From: Cobetia sp. L2A1 | GTDB lineage: Bacteria; Pseudomonadota; Gammaproteobacteria; Pseudomonadales; Halomonadaceae | Length of the DNA stretch: 64,000 bases | Direction of reading: 5' to 3' | Assembly: GCF_009796845.1 (NCBI RefSeq) | Contig: NZ_CP047025.1 | Span: 682,001 to 746,000 of the forward strand | Shown: piece by piece, positions 41,935 to 51,249 of the stretch | Numbering within the stretch: the first letter of the stretch is position 1 | Layout: the number at the start of each line of letters is the position of its first letter | Made by a program: the position numbers and the translations under genes | Notes under the pieces: model-generated | The model's input: the letters and a program-made list of their open reading frames with translations, nothing else | Databases searched by the model: none | Told to the model about the DNA's origin: nothing

Positions 41935-42729
41935 TCAACATGAGGACTGCGCAACAGGGCTGGTGGTTGAGTGATCTTCCTCGCTGAAGATGCCCGGGTC
42001 ATCACTGATCACTGCATTGACGCCCCAAGCCCAGCGTGGCGCAAAGGCAGCGGCATCATTGGGCGTATAGCAAAGTAGCTTGCGGCCACTGACGGTGACA
42101 TCACTGGCGACGACGCGAGTCAGTGCACGCCAGTCGGCATGTACCGTGACAGCGGAAAGTTCATCGGCCAGCGCTAGCCAGTCCTGGGGAATGTCGTCGT
42201 AGAGCAGGCCGATATTGACGTCTGCATCCCGACGGCGTGTCAGGCGTAATGCCTGCGGGTCGAAGGAGGAAATGATCAGCCGTTCGGCTGGCAGGCGTGA
42301 GACGGCCATGGGAATGACGGCATCAACCAATGCTTGCACATCATGTCCGGGGCTGAGCTTGAGCTCGAGATTCAGCCCCATGTCGAGGCGTGAGAGTAAC
42401 GCCAGCATATCGTCGAGTGTGGCCATGCGCTCATCAGCGAAGCAGGTATTGAACCAGCTGCCGACATCCAATGCCTGTGCAGTGGCTAGATCAAGATTCT
42501 TGAGACGCCCACGTCCACTGGAGCAGCGATTGACGCTGGCATCATGCCAGATGACAGGAGTGCCATCACCCAGCAGCTGGACATCCAGCTCTATCCAGCT
42601 GTATCCGGCCTCATGCGCTGCACGTGCGGCCGCGAGTGTATTTTCAGGGGCATAGGCAGACAGTCCGCGATGCGCGATTGCAAGCGGTAGAGAGAGGGCA
42701 TCAGAAGCAGGCAATAACGATGATGACAT
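41935..42729 (-). CDS. ugpQ: Glycerophosphodiester phosphodiesterase (UgpQ)
   Basis: This cytoplasmic TIM-barrel GDPD (264 aa) hydrolyses imported glycerophosphodiesters to glycerol-3-phosphate and an alcohol. The catalytic signature is AIAHRGLSAYAPENT at residues about 18-32, with IELDVQLLGDGTPVIWHDASVNR carrying the metal-binding Glu/Asp and His. NLELKLSPGHD follows, and it ends with WGVNAVISDDPG. No signal peptide is present, as for UgpQ and unlike periplasmic GlpQ. GAGGATCACC precedes the ATG. It sits between ugpC and the regulator on the same strand. Confidence 0.93.
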   Translation of the reverse strand: MSSSLLPASDALSLPLAIAHRGLSAYAPENTLAAARAAHEAGYSWIELDVQLLGDGTPVIWHDASVNRCSSGRGRLKNLDLATAQALDVGSWFNTCFADERMATLDDMLALLSRLDMGLNLELKLSPGHDVQALVDAVIPMAVSRLPAERLIISSFDPQALRLTRRRDADVNIGLLYDDIPQDWLALADELSAVTVHADWRALTRVVASDVTVSGRKLLCYTPNDAAAFAPRWAWGVNAVISDDPGIFSEEDHSTTSPVAQSSC

Positions 42730-42877
42730 CGGTGATCCTCACGTATTCGTGGCTTAGGCCCGCGTCGACTACGCAGGCCCTTCTGCAGTATTACCATCCA
42801 ATGATGACGCTATGGGGGCAACTGATTTCGATGACCAATCGTGAAATGTGCAGTGCTGGGTGCTCATGTCAGTTCGT

Positions 42878-44044
42878 TCAGTAACGCGTCGCCAGTCGCC
42901 TGCCATCAGTGCCAAACAGATGGGCACGGGCGGGACTGATCGCTAGCCGAAGTTGTTGATCTTCCGCTACGACATGTTCGCCATCCAGACGTACCACCAA
43001 TGGTTCGGTCTGACCGGCCAGGCGGCAGTAAGCGAGGGTATCGGCACCGAGTGGCTCTACCAGCTCCACCTGCACGCTCAGCTCGGCAGCTCCTTCGGGT
43101 AGCGGGCTATCGGCTTCCAGTACATCAAGGTGCTCAGGGCGGATACCTAGGGTCAGCGTATTGTTGGTGACAGCATCGATGTCAGTATTGATGACAGTAT
43201 TGATGATAGTACCGATGACCGCAGTATCCGCCGGCTCCAGTGTCAAACGTGCTCCGCAGGGAAGGACGAGCGTCGAGCCTTGTCCATTGCCTTCAGCGCC
43301 TTCGAGTGTGGCGTCGAGGAAGTTCATGGACGGTGAGCCAATGAAGCCGGCGACAAACTTGCTGGCAGGCTTGTCATATAGCGCCATCGGCGTGCCGAAC
43401 TGCTCGACACGGCCACCATTCATCACCACGAGGCGGTCTGCCAGTGTCATGGCTTCGGTTTGATCGTGCGTCACATAGACCGAGGTGACCTTGAGGCGCT
43501 TCTGCAGACGCCGGATCTCGAGGCGCATCTGCACGCGCAGCTTGGCATCCAGGTTCGAGAGCGGCTCATCGAAGAGGAAGACCTGTGGCTTGCGCACGAT
43601 GGCACGGCCCATGGCCACCCGCTGACGCTGCCCGCCGGAGAGTTGCTTGGGACGACGATCGAGCAATTCAGTCAGGCCCAGTAGTTCGGCGGTTTCACTG
43701 ACGCGGGTTTGGATCTCGTCCTTGGGTGTACGGCGATTGCGTAGGCCATAGGCCATATTGTCGAACACGCTCATGTGCGGATAGAGCGCGTAATTCTGGA
43801 ACACCATCGCGATGTCGCGCTCGGCTGGCTCGAGATCATTGACACGCTTGCCGTTGATCTCGAGATCGCCTTCGGAGATGTCTTCAAGACCGGCCAGCGT
43901 GCGCAGCAGAGTGGACTTGCCACAGCCGGAGGGCCCGACGATGACGATCAGCTCGCCTTCACCAAACTCCAGATCGATGCCATGCAGGGCCTTGTAACCA
44001 TTGGGGTACTGCTTCTTGAGCTGTTTGAGAGCAAGTGTTGCCAT
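42878..44044 (-). CDS. ugpC: sn-glycerol-3-phosphate ABC transporter ATP-binding protein (UgpC)
   Basis: This is a MalK-type ATPase (388 aa) that powers UgpAE. Walker A is GPSGCGKST (about residue 36), the signature [14 protein letters not shown], Walker [12 protein letters not shown], and the switch His lies in VTHDQTEAM. The C-terminal OB-fold regulatory domain begins near [12 protein letters not shown]. It contains a repeat-like run ([19 protein letters not shown]) at about residues 271-290 before [11 protein letters not shown], encoded by imperfect direct DNA repeats. E. coli UgpC is 356 aa, so this insertion accounts for much of the excess. It lies 126 bases after ugpE. Confidence 0.93.
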   Translation of the reverse strand: MATLALKQLKKQYPNGYKALHGIDLEFGEGELIVIVGPSGCGKSTLLRTLAGLEDISEGDLEINGKRVNDLEPAERDIAMVFQNYALYPHMSVFDNMAYGLRNRRTPKDEIQTRVSETAELLGLTELLDRRPKQLSGGQRQRVAMGRAIVRKPQVFLFDEPLSNLDAKLRVQMRLEIRRLQKRLKVTSVYVTHDQTEAMTLADRLVVMNGGRVEQFGTPMALYDKPASKFVAGFIGSPSMNFLDATLEGAEGNGQGSTLVLPCGARLTLEPADTAVIGTIINTVINTDIDAVTNNTLTLGIRPEHLDVLEADSPLPEGAAELSVQVELVEPLGADTLAYCRLAGQTEPLVVRLDGEHVVAEDQQLRLAISPARAHLFGTDGRRLATRY

Positions 44045-44170
44045 GAGATGAAGTATCCACAAGCGATGCCGTGATCGGAAATTGAAGGCTCATCACGACG
44101 GGACGGAATCAGGAAAGCGTGTGCCAGGCGTCGATGCCCAGTGATGAGAAGCGAGAAGACGCAGCGAGCG

Positions 44171-45016
44171 TCATTTCTCGGTATCGACCAGCCCCTTGAT
44201 GAAGTAGCGCTGCATGAACAGGATCACCAGTACCGGTGGTCCCATGGCCAGCAGGGTCGTGGCGGTCACGTCCTGCCACGGCACCAGACCATCGCCACTG
44301 GTCAACATGCGCTTGAGACTGACGACGATAGTCAGATAGTCGGCATCGGTGGTGATCAACAGCGGCCACAGATACTGATTCCAGCCGTAGATGAACATGA
44401 TCACGAACAGCGCCGCGATATTGGTCTTCGACAGTGGCAGCAGAATGTCCTTGAGGAAGCGCCATGGCCCGGCGCCATCAATGCGCGCAGCCTCGACCAG
44501 CTCTGCCGGGATGGTCAGATAGAACTGACGCAGCAGGAAGGTAGCGGTGGCACTGGCGATCAGCGGCAGAATGAGTCCTGCGTAGCTGTCGAGCATGTTG
44601 AGGTCGGCGACCACCTTGAAGGTCGGCAGAATGCGCACTTCTACCGGCAGCATCAGGGTGATGAAAATCAGCCAGAAGCACAGCTTGCGAAAGCGGAACT
44701 CGAAAAACACGATGGCGTAGGCGGCCATTACCGAGATGATGATCTTGCCGATGGCGATGCCCAGCGCCATGACCATCGAGTTGAACAGTAGCGTCATGAC
44801 ATCAGCGCCCAGGCTGCTGACAGGGTCTTTCAACAGATGGCGGTAGTTGTCGAGCCCTGCCTCGCCAATCCAGACCGGCGCCACGTTGGAATACAGATCC
44901 CCCATCTCATGGGTACTGGCGCTGAAAGCGATCCACACTGGCAGGAAGAATAGTGCACAGCCGATGATCAGCAGTATGTGGCTTGCGATATCAAGCCCTG
45001 GACGGTTGTAGCGCAT
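44171..45016 (-). CDS. ugpE: Glycerol-3-phosphate ABC transporter permease UgpE
   Basis: This is an inner-membrane permease subunit (281 aa) with six predicted helices. The coupling loop that meets UgpC is EAARIDGAGPWRFLKDILL, the EAA motif of binding-protein-dependent permeases. The N-terminus (DIASHILLIIGCALFFLPVWIAFSASTHEMGDLYS) matches UgpE/MalG-type proteins. Its ATG overlaps the ugpA stop by one base (TGATG), so the two permease subunits are translationally coupled. Confidence 0.93.
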   Translation of the reverse strand: MRYNRPGLDIASHILLIIGCALFFLPVWIAFSASTHEMGDLYSNVAPVWIGEAGLDNYRHLLKDPVSSLGADVMTLLFNSMVMALGIAIGKIIISVMAAYAIVFFEFRFRKLCFWLIFITLMLPVEVRILPTFKVVADLNMLDSYAGLILPLIASATATFLLRQFYLTIPAELVEAARIDGAGPWRFLKDILLPLSKTNIAALFVIMFIYGWNQYLWPLLITTDADYLTIVVSLKRMLTSGDGLVPWQDVTATTLLAMGPPVLVILFMQRYFIKGLVDTEK

Positions 45017-45891
45017 CAGTACTGCACCTTCTTCTCGACATACTTGAACTGGATCAGCGTCAGCACGCCGACGATCACCATCAACAGCACCGATTGGGCG
45101 GCACTCGAACCCAGGTCCTGCCCGACGAACCCATCCTCATAGACCTTGTAGACCAGCGTACGCGTCGATCCGCCCGGGCCACCGGACGTGGTGGCATCAA
45201 TGGTGCCGAAAGTCTCGAAGAAGGCGTAGACGACATTCATCACCAGCAGGAAAAAGCTGGTCGGCGAGAGTAGCGGAAAGGTGATGGTCCAGAAGCGGCG
45301 CCACGGGCCGGCGCGGTCCATCGCGGCAGCTTCCAATAGGCTCTTGGGAATGGCCTGTAGTCCGGCGAGAAAGAACACGAAGTTGTAGCTCATCTGCTTC
45401 CAGATCGACGCCAGCACAACCAGTAGCAGTGCTTGATTGCCATTGAGGTTGTGATTCCAGTTGACGCCGATGGCGGACAGTAGCTCTGGCAGGATGCCCA
45501 GCGTCGGATCAAACAGGAATAGCCACAACACACCCGCCACGGCGGGCGCGACGGCATAGGGCCAGATCAGGAAGGTCTTGTAGATGTTGGCTCCACGAAT
45601 CACGCGATCCGCGAGCACGGCCAGTCCCAACGCAAGCGCCATGGCGCCCACTGCTACCGAGAAGGAAAAGACCATCGTGGTCCATAAGGTCTCGAAGTAT
45701 TCCGGTTCGCTCAGCACGTTGATGAAGTTGGTGAATCCGGTGAATTCACGAGATAGCCCGAAAGCATCCTCGATGTAGAAAGCCTGTTCGACGGCCTGAA
45801 AGGCTGGCCAGAAGAAGAACACGCCGACGATGATCAGCTGAGGCGCCATCAGTAGCCATGGCGTGATGGGGTGTCGGTTGAAATGGGCCAT
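45016..45891 (-). CDS. ugpA: Glycerol-3-phosphate ABC transporter permease UgpA
   Basis: This second permease subunit (291 aa; E. coli UgpA 295) has six helices. The EAA loop is [17 protein letters not shown]. The start [30 protein letters not shown] is the standard UgpA beginning, so I choose ATG 45891. No clear Shine-Dalgarno sequence is seen before it. It lies 201 bases downstream of ugpB, with a stem-loop in between. Confidence 0.93.
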   Translation of the reverse strand: MAHFNRHPITPWLLMAPQLIIVGVFFFWPAFQAVEQAFYIEDAFGLSREFTGFTNFINVLSEPEYFETLWTTMVFSFSVAVGAMALALGLAVLADRVIRGANIYKTFLIWPYAVAPAVAGVLWLFLFDPTLGILPELLSAIGVNWNHNLNGNQALLLVVLASIWKQMSYNFVFFLAGLQAIPKSLLEAAAMDRAGPWRRFWTITFPLLSPTSFFLLVMNVVYAFFETFGTIDATTSGGPGGSTRTLVYKVYEDGFVGQDLGSSAAQSVLLMVIVGVLTLIQFKYVEKKVQY

Positions 45892-46037
45892 GCAGGAGGT
45901 GTCTCGCAAGGGGTGAAGTACTGATTGAGTCAGTCGCGCCAAGGGAAACCGGCATCGTGTAGACGGTCCAAATTCTGGAAAGAAAGCACCAAGAGAAGGG
46001 AAAGGGCACCTGCTTCGGATGTGCACTTTCCGCTCCC

Positions 46038-46081
46038 TGCCACAGTGAAGGGCGAACTGCAGATGCAGTCCGCCCGTGGCA
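46038..46081 (-). promoter_or_regulatory. Intercistronic stem-loop between ugpB and ugpA
   Basis: GGGCGAACTGCA (46050-46061) pairs with TGCAGTCCGCCC (46064-46075) with one wobble, and outer TGCCAC/GTGGCA arms extend the stem. It begins about 12 bases past the ugpB stop and lacks a T run. It may protect the ugpB message so that binding protein is made in excess, as in malE-malF. Confidence 0.65.
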
Positions 46082-46092
46082 CGTGAGCATTA

Positions 46093-47457
46093 TCAGCCGT
46101 TGGTACGCTCAAATTTCTCTAGCAGCGAGTCGCCCCGCTTGACGGCGTTATCGAGGCCGCTCTGCACGTCTTCCTTGCCGGCAAAGATCTTCTCGAGTTC
46201 TTCGTTGATGATGTCGCGGATCTGGACCATGTTACCCAGACGCAGGCCTTTGGAATTCTCTGTCGGCGTTGCATTGGTCATCTGGGTGATGGCCACATCG
46301 GTGCCCGGGTTCTTGGCGTAGAAGCCTTGCTCGCGCGTCAGATCAGCCGCAGCGGTAGTGATCGGCAGGTAGCCTGTGAACTGGTGCCAGTCAGCCTGGA
46401 CTTCCGGTTTGGAGAGGTACTGGAAAAACTTGGCGACACCCTTGTATTCCTCGTCACTGTGGCCGGAAAGCACCCACAGTGACGCGCCACCGATGATGGA
46501 GTTCTGCGGGGTATCGATCACGTCGCTGTCGTAAGGTAACGGCGCAACGCCGAACTCGAAGCCCTTGGCGCTTTCCTTGACGCCGGCATAGCTGGCGGAA
46601 GAGGCCATCATCATGGCGCATTCACCAGAGTAGAACTTGGGCGCAGCATCATCGAATCGACCACCGAATACGAAGCGCTTGTCCGCTTGCCAGTCGTCGA
46701 GCCGCTGGATGTGGTCGACCACTGCGGTCTTGTTGAATTCAAGACGCGTATCGATACCAGCGAAGCCATTGGCCTGGCTGGCGAAGGGGATGTTGTTGCG
46801 CGCCGAGAAGTTTTCCAGCATCACCCAGGACGGCCAGGTAGTGGTCAGGCCGCAGGTAGCCGCACCGGAGTCGACAACTTTCTTCAGCGCGACACCCAGC
46901 TCTTGCCATGTCTCGGGAACGGACTCTACGCCCGCCTTGGCAAGCATATCCTTGTTGTAATAGGTCACCGGCGTAGAGGAATTGAAGGGCATCGACAGCA
47001 TCTGGCCGTCAGTGTCGGTGTAGTAACCGGTAACAGCAGAGAGATAGGCTTTAGGATCGAAGGCTGCCCCCTGTTCAGGAGCATACTCATCCATCAGCTG
47101 GTAGACCGGCAAGATCGCGCCCTTGGCGCTCATCATGGTCGCGGTACCCACTTCGAAGATCTGCACGATATCCGGGCCTTTGCCGGCACGGAAGGCAGCA
47201 ATCGCGGAGGTCATGGTCTCGGAGTAGTTGCCCTTGAAGACTGGCTTGACGATAAATTCATCTTGGCTCTTGTTGAAGTCGGCAGCGATCTCGTCAACTT
47301 TTTTGCCTAGTCCACCGCCCATGGCATGCCACCATTCAATTTCGGTGGCAGCGAGTGCACTGGTAGAGGCAGCGGCAAAGCCAGCTGCCATGGCCAGACT
47401 GACGAGGCGGCGAGTCGCGCGATTGCTGAGGGTTGCTTGATGAGTCGGGCGGCGCAT
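46093..47457 (-). CDS. ugpB: Glycerol-3-phosphate-binding periplasmic protein UgpB
   Basis: This is the extracellular-solute-binding protein of the Ugp importer (454 aa; E. coli 438). The signal peptide ends ASTSALA near residue 36. The mature start ATEIEWWHAMGGGLGKKVDEIAADFNKSQ is characteristic of UgpB, as is SSTPVTYYNKDML. CAGGAG precedes ATG 47457, so the longer frame is not used. It is the promoter-proximal gene of the seven-gene operon. A candidate Pho box and a palindrome lie upstream. Confidence 0.94.
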   Translation of the reverse strand: MRRPTHQATLSNRATRRLVSLAMAAGFAAASTSALAATEIEWWHAMGGGLGKKVDEIAADFNKSQDEFIVKPVFKGNYSETMTSAIAAFRAGKGPDIVQIFEVGTATMMSAKGAILPVYQLMDEYAPEQGAAFDPKAYLSAVTGYYTDTDGQMLSMPFNSSTPVTYYNKDMLAKAGVESVPETWQELGVALKKVVDSGAATCGLTTTWPSWVMLENFSARNNIPFASQANGFAGIDTRLEFNKTAVVDHIQRLDDWQADKRFVFGGRFDDAAPKFYSGECAMMMASSASYAGVKESAKGFEFGVAPLPYDSDVIDTPQNSIIGGASLWVLSGHSDEEYKGVAKFFQYLSKPEVQADWHQFTGYLPITTAAADLTREQGFYAKNPGTDVAITQMTNATPTENSKGLRLGNMVQIRDIINEELEKIFAGKEDVQSGLDNAVKRGDSLLEKFERTNG

Positions 47458-47544
47458 GGTCGAACTCCTGAAAGGTTCCCTGGCCAGTTTTCGCAATGGG
47501 ATGGAAGGTACTGGCGGCTGACGATCAATGGCGAGCGATCAAGT

Positions 47545-47560
47545 GAACATTTTTTTGTTC
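47545..47560. promoter_or_regulatory. Palindrome GAACA-N6-TGTTC, candidate DeoR-type operator
   Basis: GAACA and TGTTC flank six T bases, about 90-100 bases upstream of the ugpB start. E. coli GlpR sites contain TTCG/CGAACA half-sites, so the half-site type fits the DeoR/GlpR regulator of this operon. The link is inference. Confidence 0.45.
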
Positions 47561-47605
47561 TTTTAATGATCGTCCGAAAAGCGTAGACGACTTTAAAGCG
47601 CTATC

Positions 47606-47623
47606 CTTACAACTTTGTGACAA
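47606..47623 (-). promoter_or_regulatory. Candidate Pho box upstream of ugpB
   Basis: On the minus strand TTGTCAC, AAAG, TTGTAAG form two 7-base direct repeats 11 bases apart, the spacing of PhoB sites (consensus CTGTCAT repeated around an AT-rich tetramer). ugp operons are PhoB-dependent in several proteobacteria. The match is partial (5/7 and 4/7). Confidence 0.45.
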
Positions 47624-47811
47624 GTTGATGTTCGTTCGAGTGTATGTGGGTGTTGGCGTGTGCGTGTGAATCGGACGTCTTTCCGTACCTGTCGAGAGGG
47701 TTTTCGGTCACTGATGCGTCACTGATAAGCAGTAGATAAGTGGGCCTGTAAGCCATCACCAGATGAGTGTGCTAGGCTTGCGCGCTGAAAATGCCTGTGG
47801 CGGAGAATCCG

Positions 47812-48399
47812 ATGAAAGTGGTTGAAGTGAGTGCCGGTGCCCGGCGTGATGCGTGTCTCGCGATGCTGTGTGCCGAGGTACATGGGCGTGAAGGTGGCCT
47901 GGATGCACTGGTGAGTTACGCCGGTGTTCGTGGCGTCTGGTTCGAGAACGAGAATGCCCGCCTGTTTGCGCTGGTGGATAGCGGCGAACGCATCCACTCT
48001 GTCGCCCTGTTGGTGCTCGACGAGAACGCTCGCGGCCTGAATCTCGCTCTGTGGGCAACACCGCCAGTGCATCGCGGCCACGATCACGGTATCGCGCTAG
48101 TTTCGCAGCTGTCTGATCACGGCCGTCTGCAGGTGCGCCTTACCGATAGCGCGCTGGTCAGTGTGCTGCGTCGCGCGGGCATCAATGACTGGCTGGAAGC
48201 GGAAGCAGAGGGTGATCGTCCGCGTGAGCTTGTCGGCATGAATCCAGCAGCGCGGGTGGGGAAACTCTCAGCCCTTGATGCTCCGTTGCGTCTTGATCGC
48301 GAACGAATCAAGCGTACCTTCAAGGCGCGCCCGAAGGACTTCGAGACATATAAGAATGCCTTTGTACGTGACCTTGAGCACTTTGCTCGTCACGTTTGA
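47812..48399 (+). CDS. Protein of unknown function
   Basis: I do not recognise this 195-aa protein. It has no signal peptide or membrane helix. The first 130 residues alternate strands and helices (ARLFALVDSGERIHSVALLVLDENARGLNLALWATPP). They suggest a compact alpha/beta fold of about GNAT size, but no acetyl-CoA motif is visible. The C-terminal 45 residues are basic and helical (RLDRERIKRTFKARPKDFETYKNAFVRDLEHFARHV). GGAGAATCCG precedes ATG 47812. Codon usage is like that of its neighbours. It is divergent from the ugp operon and convergent with fadE, and neither indicates a role. Confidence 0.7.
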   Translation: MKVVEVSAGARRDACLAMLCAEVHGREGGLDALVSYAGVRGVWFENENARLFALVDSGERIHSVALLVLDENARGLNLALWATPPVHRGHDHGIALVSQLSDHGRLQVRLTDSALVSVLRRAGINDWLEAEAEGDRPRELVGMNPAARVGKLSALDAPLRLDRERIKRTFKARPKDFETYKNAFVRDLEHFARHV

Positions 48400-48441
48400 G
48401 GCTCGTCAGGAATTGGGTTCGTTACCACTGATGTCCGCCAA

Positions 48442-48476
48442 CACAAAGGCCCCGCTCAATGAGCGGGGCCTTTGTG
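48442..48476. terminator. Bidirectional terminator
   Basis: A perfect 16-bp stem (CACAAAGGCCCCGCTC) with an AAT loop lies between the convergent unknown gene and fadE. Confidence 0.88.
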
Positions 48477-48531
48477 GTTTCCAACGTAGGTGTCTAGCGT
48501 GCACTTCTGGCGTGCGATGCCAATGCCGTGA

Positions 48532-51000
48532 TCAGGCGGCGTCCTGCTGATCACCGGAATCAGTAGCTTCGGTAGCCATTGGCTTGCGTATGAAGGCATC
48601 GAAGTCAAAGTGATCGACGGTCAGCATATCGAGCACCTCAGCTTCGAATACACGCATGAAGTTGCCATCTTCACCGGACAGAATGCCAGCCTCGACGGCA
48701 GCTTCGATGCGCTCTTCCGGGGACAGGGCATCAGCCGGAATCTCGCCCTTGTGATACGCCTTGGCCAACGTCTTGTAGATCGGCTCTGCACGCGGGTAGT
48801 CCTTGAGCAGGGCATTGTAGCGAGCCAGTGCATTGTCTTGCTGGCCTTCGTCCTGCACATCCCAGGTATTGGATGTCAGCTTGGTGCGCAGTGCACTGTC
48901 AGTGGAGACAGCACGTGCGATCTCGCGAGTCAGAATATCCTTCGGCATGGCGAACTGACGGCCGCGCGGTAGCGTGATGACGCGCAGGGCTGTGCCGAGT
49001 GCTCGGTTGGGCAGGTTGGCAAACAGCGCATCCAGCGCAGTCTCTGCACGGTGCAGCAGCCACTGCATGCTGTAGTGGAACAGCGCCTCTTCGTGCTCAG
49101 TGGCGTCCGTCTCGTGCCACTGTTTGAGCGTCAGTGATGCCAGGTACAGATTGGAGAGTACATCGCCCAGGCGAGCGGAGAGCATCTCGCGCGCTTTGAG
49201 ACTGGCACCGAGACTCGCCATGGCGGCATCAGCAGACAGTGAGAAAGCAGCGCTGAAGCGATTGATGTGTCGTGCGTAAGGGGTAGCGATCGCATCGAAG
49301 CCACTAGCCTTGCCACCGATACCGAAGCTTTGCGTAAAGGCGCGTGCGGCGTTACCGAAGATCAGGCCGGCATGGCTGAAGAAAGCGTGGTCGAAGGCAC
49401 TCAGATCATCAGCATCCTTGGCAGCCAGCTCTTCCAGGACATACGGATGACAGCGAATGGCGCCCTGACCGAAGATCATCAGGTTGCGGGTCATGATGTT
49501 GGCGCCTTCCACCGTGATGGAGACAGGTGTTCCGGCGTAGGCAATGCCCATGTAATTACGCGGACCCAGCGTCACGCCACGGCCACCGTGGATATCCATG
49601 CCGTCCGCCAGTAGCGAGCGGGCCATTTCGGTCAGCTGGCTCTTGAGGATGGCGGAGGGCACGGCCGGCTTGTGGCCATTGTCGATCATGTTGGCAGTAT
49701 GCAGTACCGCGGCCTGGCTGATGTAGTTCATCGCGGCCATGCGGGCCAGCGGCTCCTGCACGCCTTCCATCTCGGCGACCGGCAGGTTGAACTGGCGACG
49801 AATACGCGCGAAGCCAGCACTCCAGCCCAGTGCATACCGCGAGATGCCGGCAGAGCCTGACGGCAGCGTGATGCAGCGTCCGACGGACAGGCACTCGACC
49901 AGCATCTTCCAGCCCTGACCGGCCATCTCCTGGCCGCCAATCAGATAGCTGAGCGGGATGAAGACGTCGGTGCCGAAGATCGGGCCATTCATGAACGGCG
50001 CGCCAATCGGGTGATGGCGACGACCGATGTCCATGCCATCGGTGTCACGCGGGATCAGCGCACAGGTGATGCCGATATCTTCCACGTCGCTGAGAAGATG
50101 CTCAGGGTCAAACATGCGGAAGGCCAGGCCAACCACGGTGGCGACTGGTGCCAGTGTGATCCAGCGCTTCTCGAAGTTGAGGCGGATACCAACCACTTCT
50201 TCGCCATCGTGCATGCCGCGACACACGATGCCGGTGTCAGGGATGGAGGTCGCGTCACTGCCGGCACGCGGGCCAGTCAGGCCAAAGCAGGGGATCTCAC
50301 GACCATCCGCCAGGCGCGGCAGGTAATAGTCCTTCTGTTCTTCGCTACCATACTTGAGCAGTAGCTCGCCCGGGCCGAGCGAGTTAGGGACGCCCACGGT
50401 GACCATCAGCGTTTCGTTGACCGACAACTTCTGCAGCACCAGTGACTGCGCCTTGGCCGAGAAGCCGAGGCCGCCATATTGCTTGGGAATGATCATGCCG
50501 AAGAATTTTTCGCGCTTGAGGAACTCCCATAGCTCGTTGGGGAGATCTGCACGCTCACGGGCAATTTCCCAGCTATTGGTCATGCCACAGGCGACTGAGC
50601 ACTGGTGATCGATAAAGGCCTGTTCTTCGCTGGAAATGCCTTCATTGCGCTGGGCAGTGAGGATGTCCCACTGCGGCTTGCCAGAGAACAGTTCGGCGTC
50701 CCAGAACACGGTACCGGCTTCCAGAGCGACCTTTTCGGTTGCGGAAACCTTGGGTGAGACCTTCTTGAACATGGTGAACAGGCGCGGGCTAAGCCACTTG
50801 GTGCGCAGTGCCGGTAGACCACACACGGCCACTATTGCTGCTGCGATCAATAACAGGCTGCCAAGTACCGGTGCATTTACACCGAGACCAATCAAGCCGG
50901 TGAGGGCGAGTACGCCGATAGCGGCGATTGCGCCGGCTTCACGCGCCATGACAGTCAATAGACCGGCTAGCGCGACAAGGATAAGGATGAGCTGCGTCAT
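48532..51000 (-). CDS. fadE: Acyl-CoA dehydrogenase FadE
   Basis: This is a long-form acyl-CoA dehydrogenase (822 aa; E. coli FadE 814) for the first oxidation of beta-oxidation. Residues about 1-65 contain two or three membrane helices (LILILVALAGLLTVMA, LLLIAAAIVAVCGLP). The dehydrogenase core follows: GMIIPKQYGGLGFSAKAQS, CFGLTGPRAGSDATSIPDTG and MDIHGGRGVTLGPRNYMG. A large helical C-terminal extension specific to FadE completes it. GGAGGT precedes the ATG. It lies far from fadBA, but both have a similar inverted repeat upstream. Confidence 0.95.
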   Translation of the reverse strand: MTQLILILVALAGLLTVMAREAGAIAAIGVLALTGLIGLGVNAPVLGSLLLIAAAIVAVCGLPALRTKWLSPRLFTMFKKVSPKVSATEKVALEAGTVFWDAELFSGKPQWDILTAQRNEGISSEEQAFIDHQCSVACGMTNSWEIARERADLPNELWEFLKREKFFGMIIPKQYGGLGFSAKAQSLVLQKLSVNETLMVTVGVPNSLGPGELLLKYGSEEQKDYYLPRLADGREIPCFGLTGPRAGSDATSIPDTGIVCRGMHDGEEVVGIRLNFEKRWITLAPVATVVGLAFRMFDPEHLLSDVEDIGITCALIPRDTDGMDIGRRHHPIGAPFMNGPIFGTDVFIPLSYLIGGQEMAGQGWKMLVECLSVGRCITLPSGSAGISRYALGWSAGFARIRRQFNLPVAEMEGVQEPLARMAAMNYISQAAVLHTANMIDNGHKPAVPSAILKSQLTEMARSLLADGMDIHGGRGVTLGPRNYMGIAYAGTPVSITVEGANIMTRNLMIFGQGAIRCHPYVLEELAAKDADDLSAFDHAFFSHAGLIFGNAARAFTQSFGIGGKASGFDAIATPYARHINRFSAAFSLSADAAMASLGASLKAREMLSARLGDVLSNLYLASLTLKQWHETDATEHEEALFHYSMQWLLHRAETALDALFANLPNRALGTALRVITLPRGRQFAMPKDILTREIARAVSTDSALRTKLTSNTWDVQDEGQQDNALARYNALLKDYPRAEPIYKTLAKAYHKGEIPADALSPEERIEAAVEAGILSGEDGNFMRVFEAEVLDMLTVDHFDFDAFIRKPMATEATDSGDQQDAA

Positions 51001-51113
51001 GGCAGGACCTCCGAGGGATGGCGAAAGGAAATGGCGCTGTTCAGCATGTGTGGCTATCGATCAGCGACGATCAAAAAGTCTCGTAGCCTGAGTAGAGCAT
51101 AGCAGGCATGCGT

Positions 51114-51131
51114 TTAGAACAGTTGTTTGAA
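51114..51131. promoter_or_regulatory. Candidate PsrA-type operator upstream of fadE
   Basis: TTAGAAC, four bases, then GTTTGAA form a 7-4-7 inverted repeat with five of seven positions matching. The GTTTGAA half is identical to the complement of the TTCAAAC half of the fadBA site, with the same spacing. It lies about 115-130 bases before the fadE start. Confidence 0.5.
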
Positions 51132-51249
51132 TTGTTTTCAGCGTACCTCATGTCTCGTCTTCCTGCCAGTGCGCCCAAGGTCGAAGATCAATGTCATGTG
51201 ATGAATATTGTCGGTATCCACACAAGAGTATTCTGGAGGCGCAGATACA

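Larger units (their letters stand above)
47458..47811. other. Divergent regulatory region upstream of ugpB
   Basis: These 354 bases separate ugpB from the divergent unknown gene. They hold the palindrome at 47545 and the Pho-box-like repeat at 47606. The stretch 47540-47640 is clearly more AT-rich than its surroundings. No gene is seen. Confidence 0.6.
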
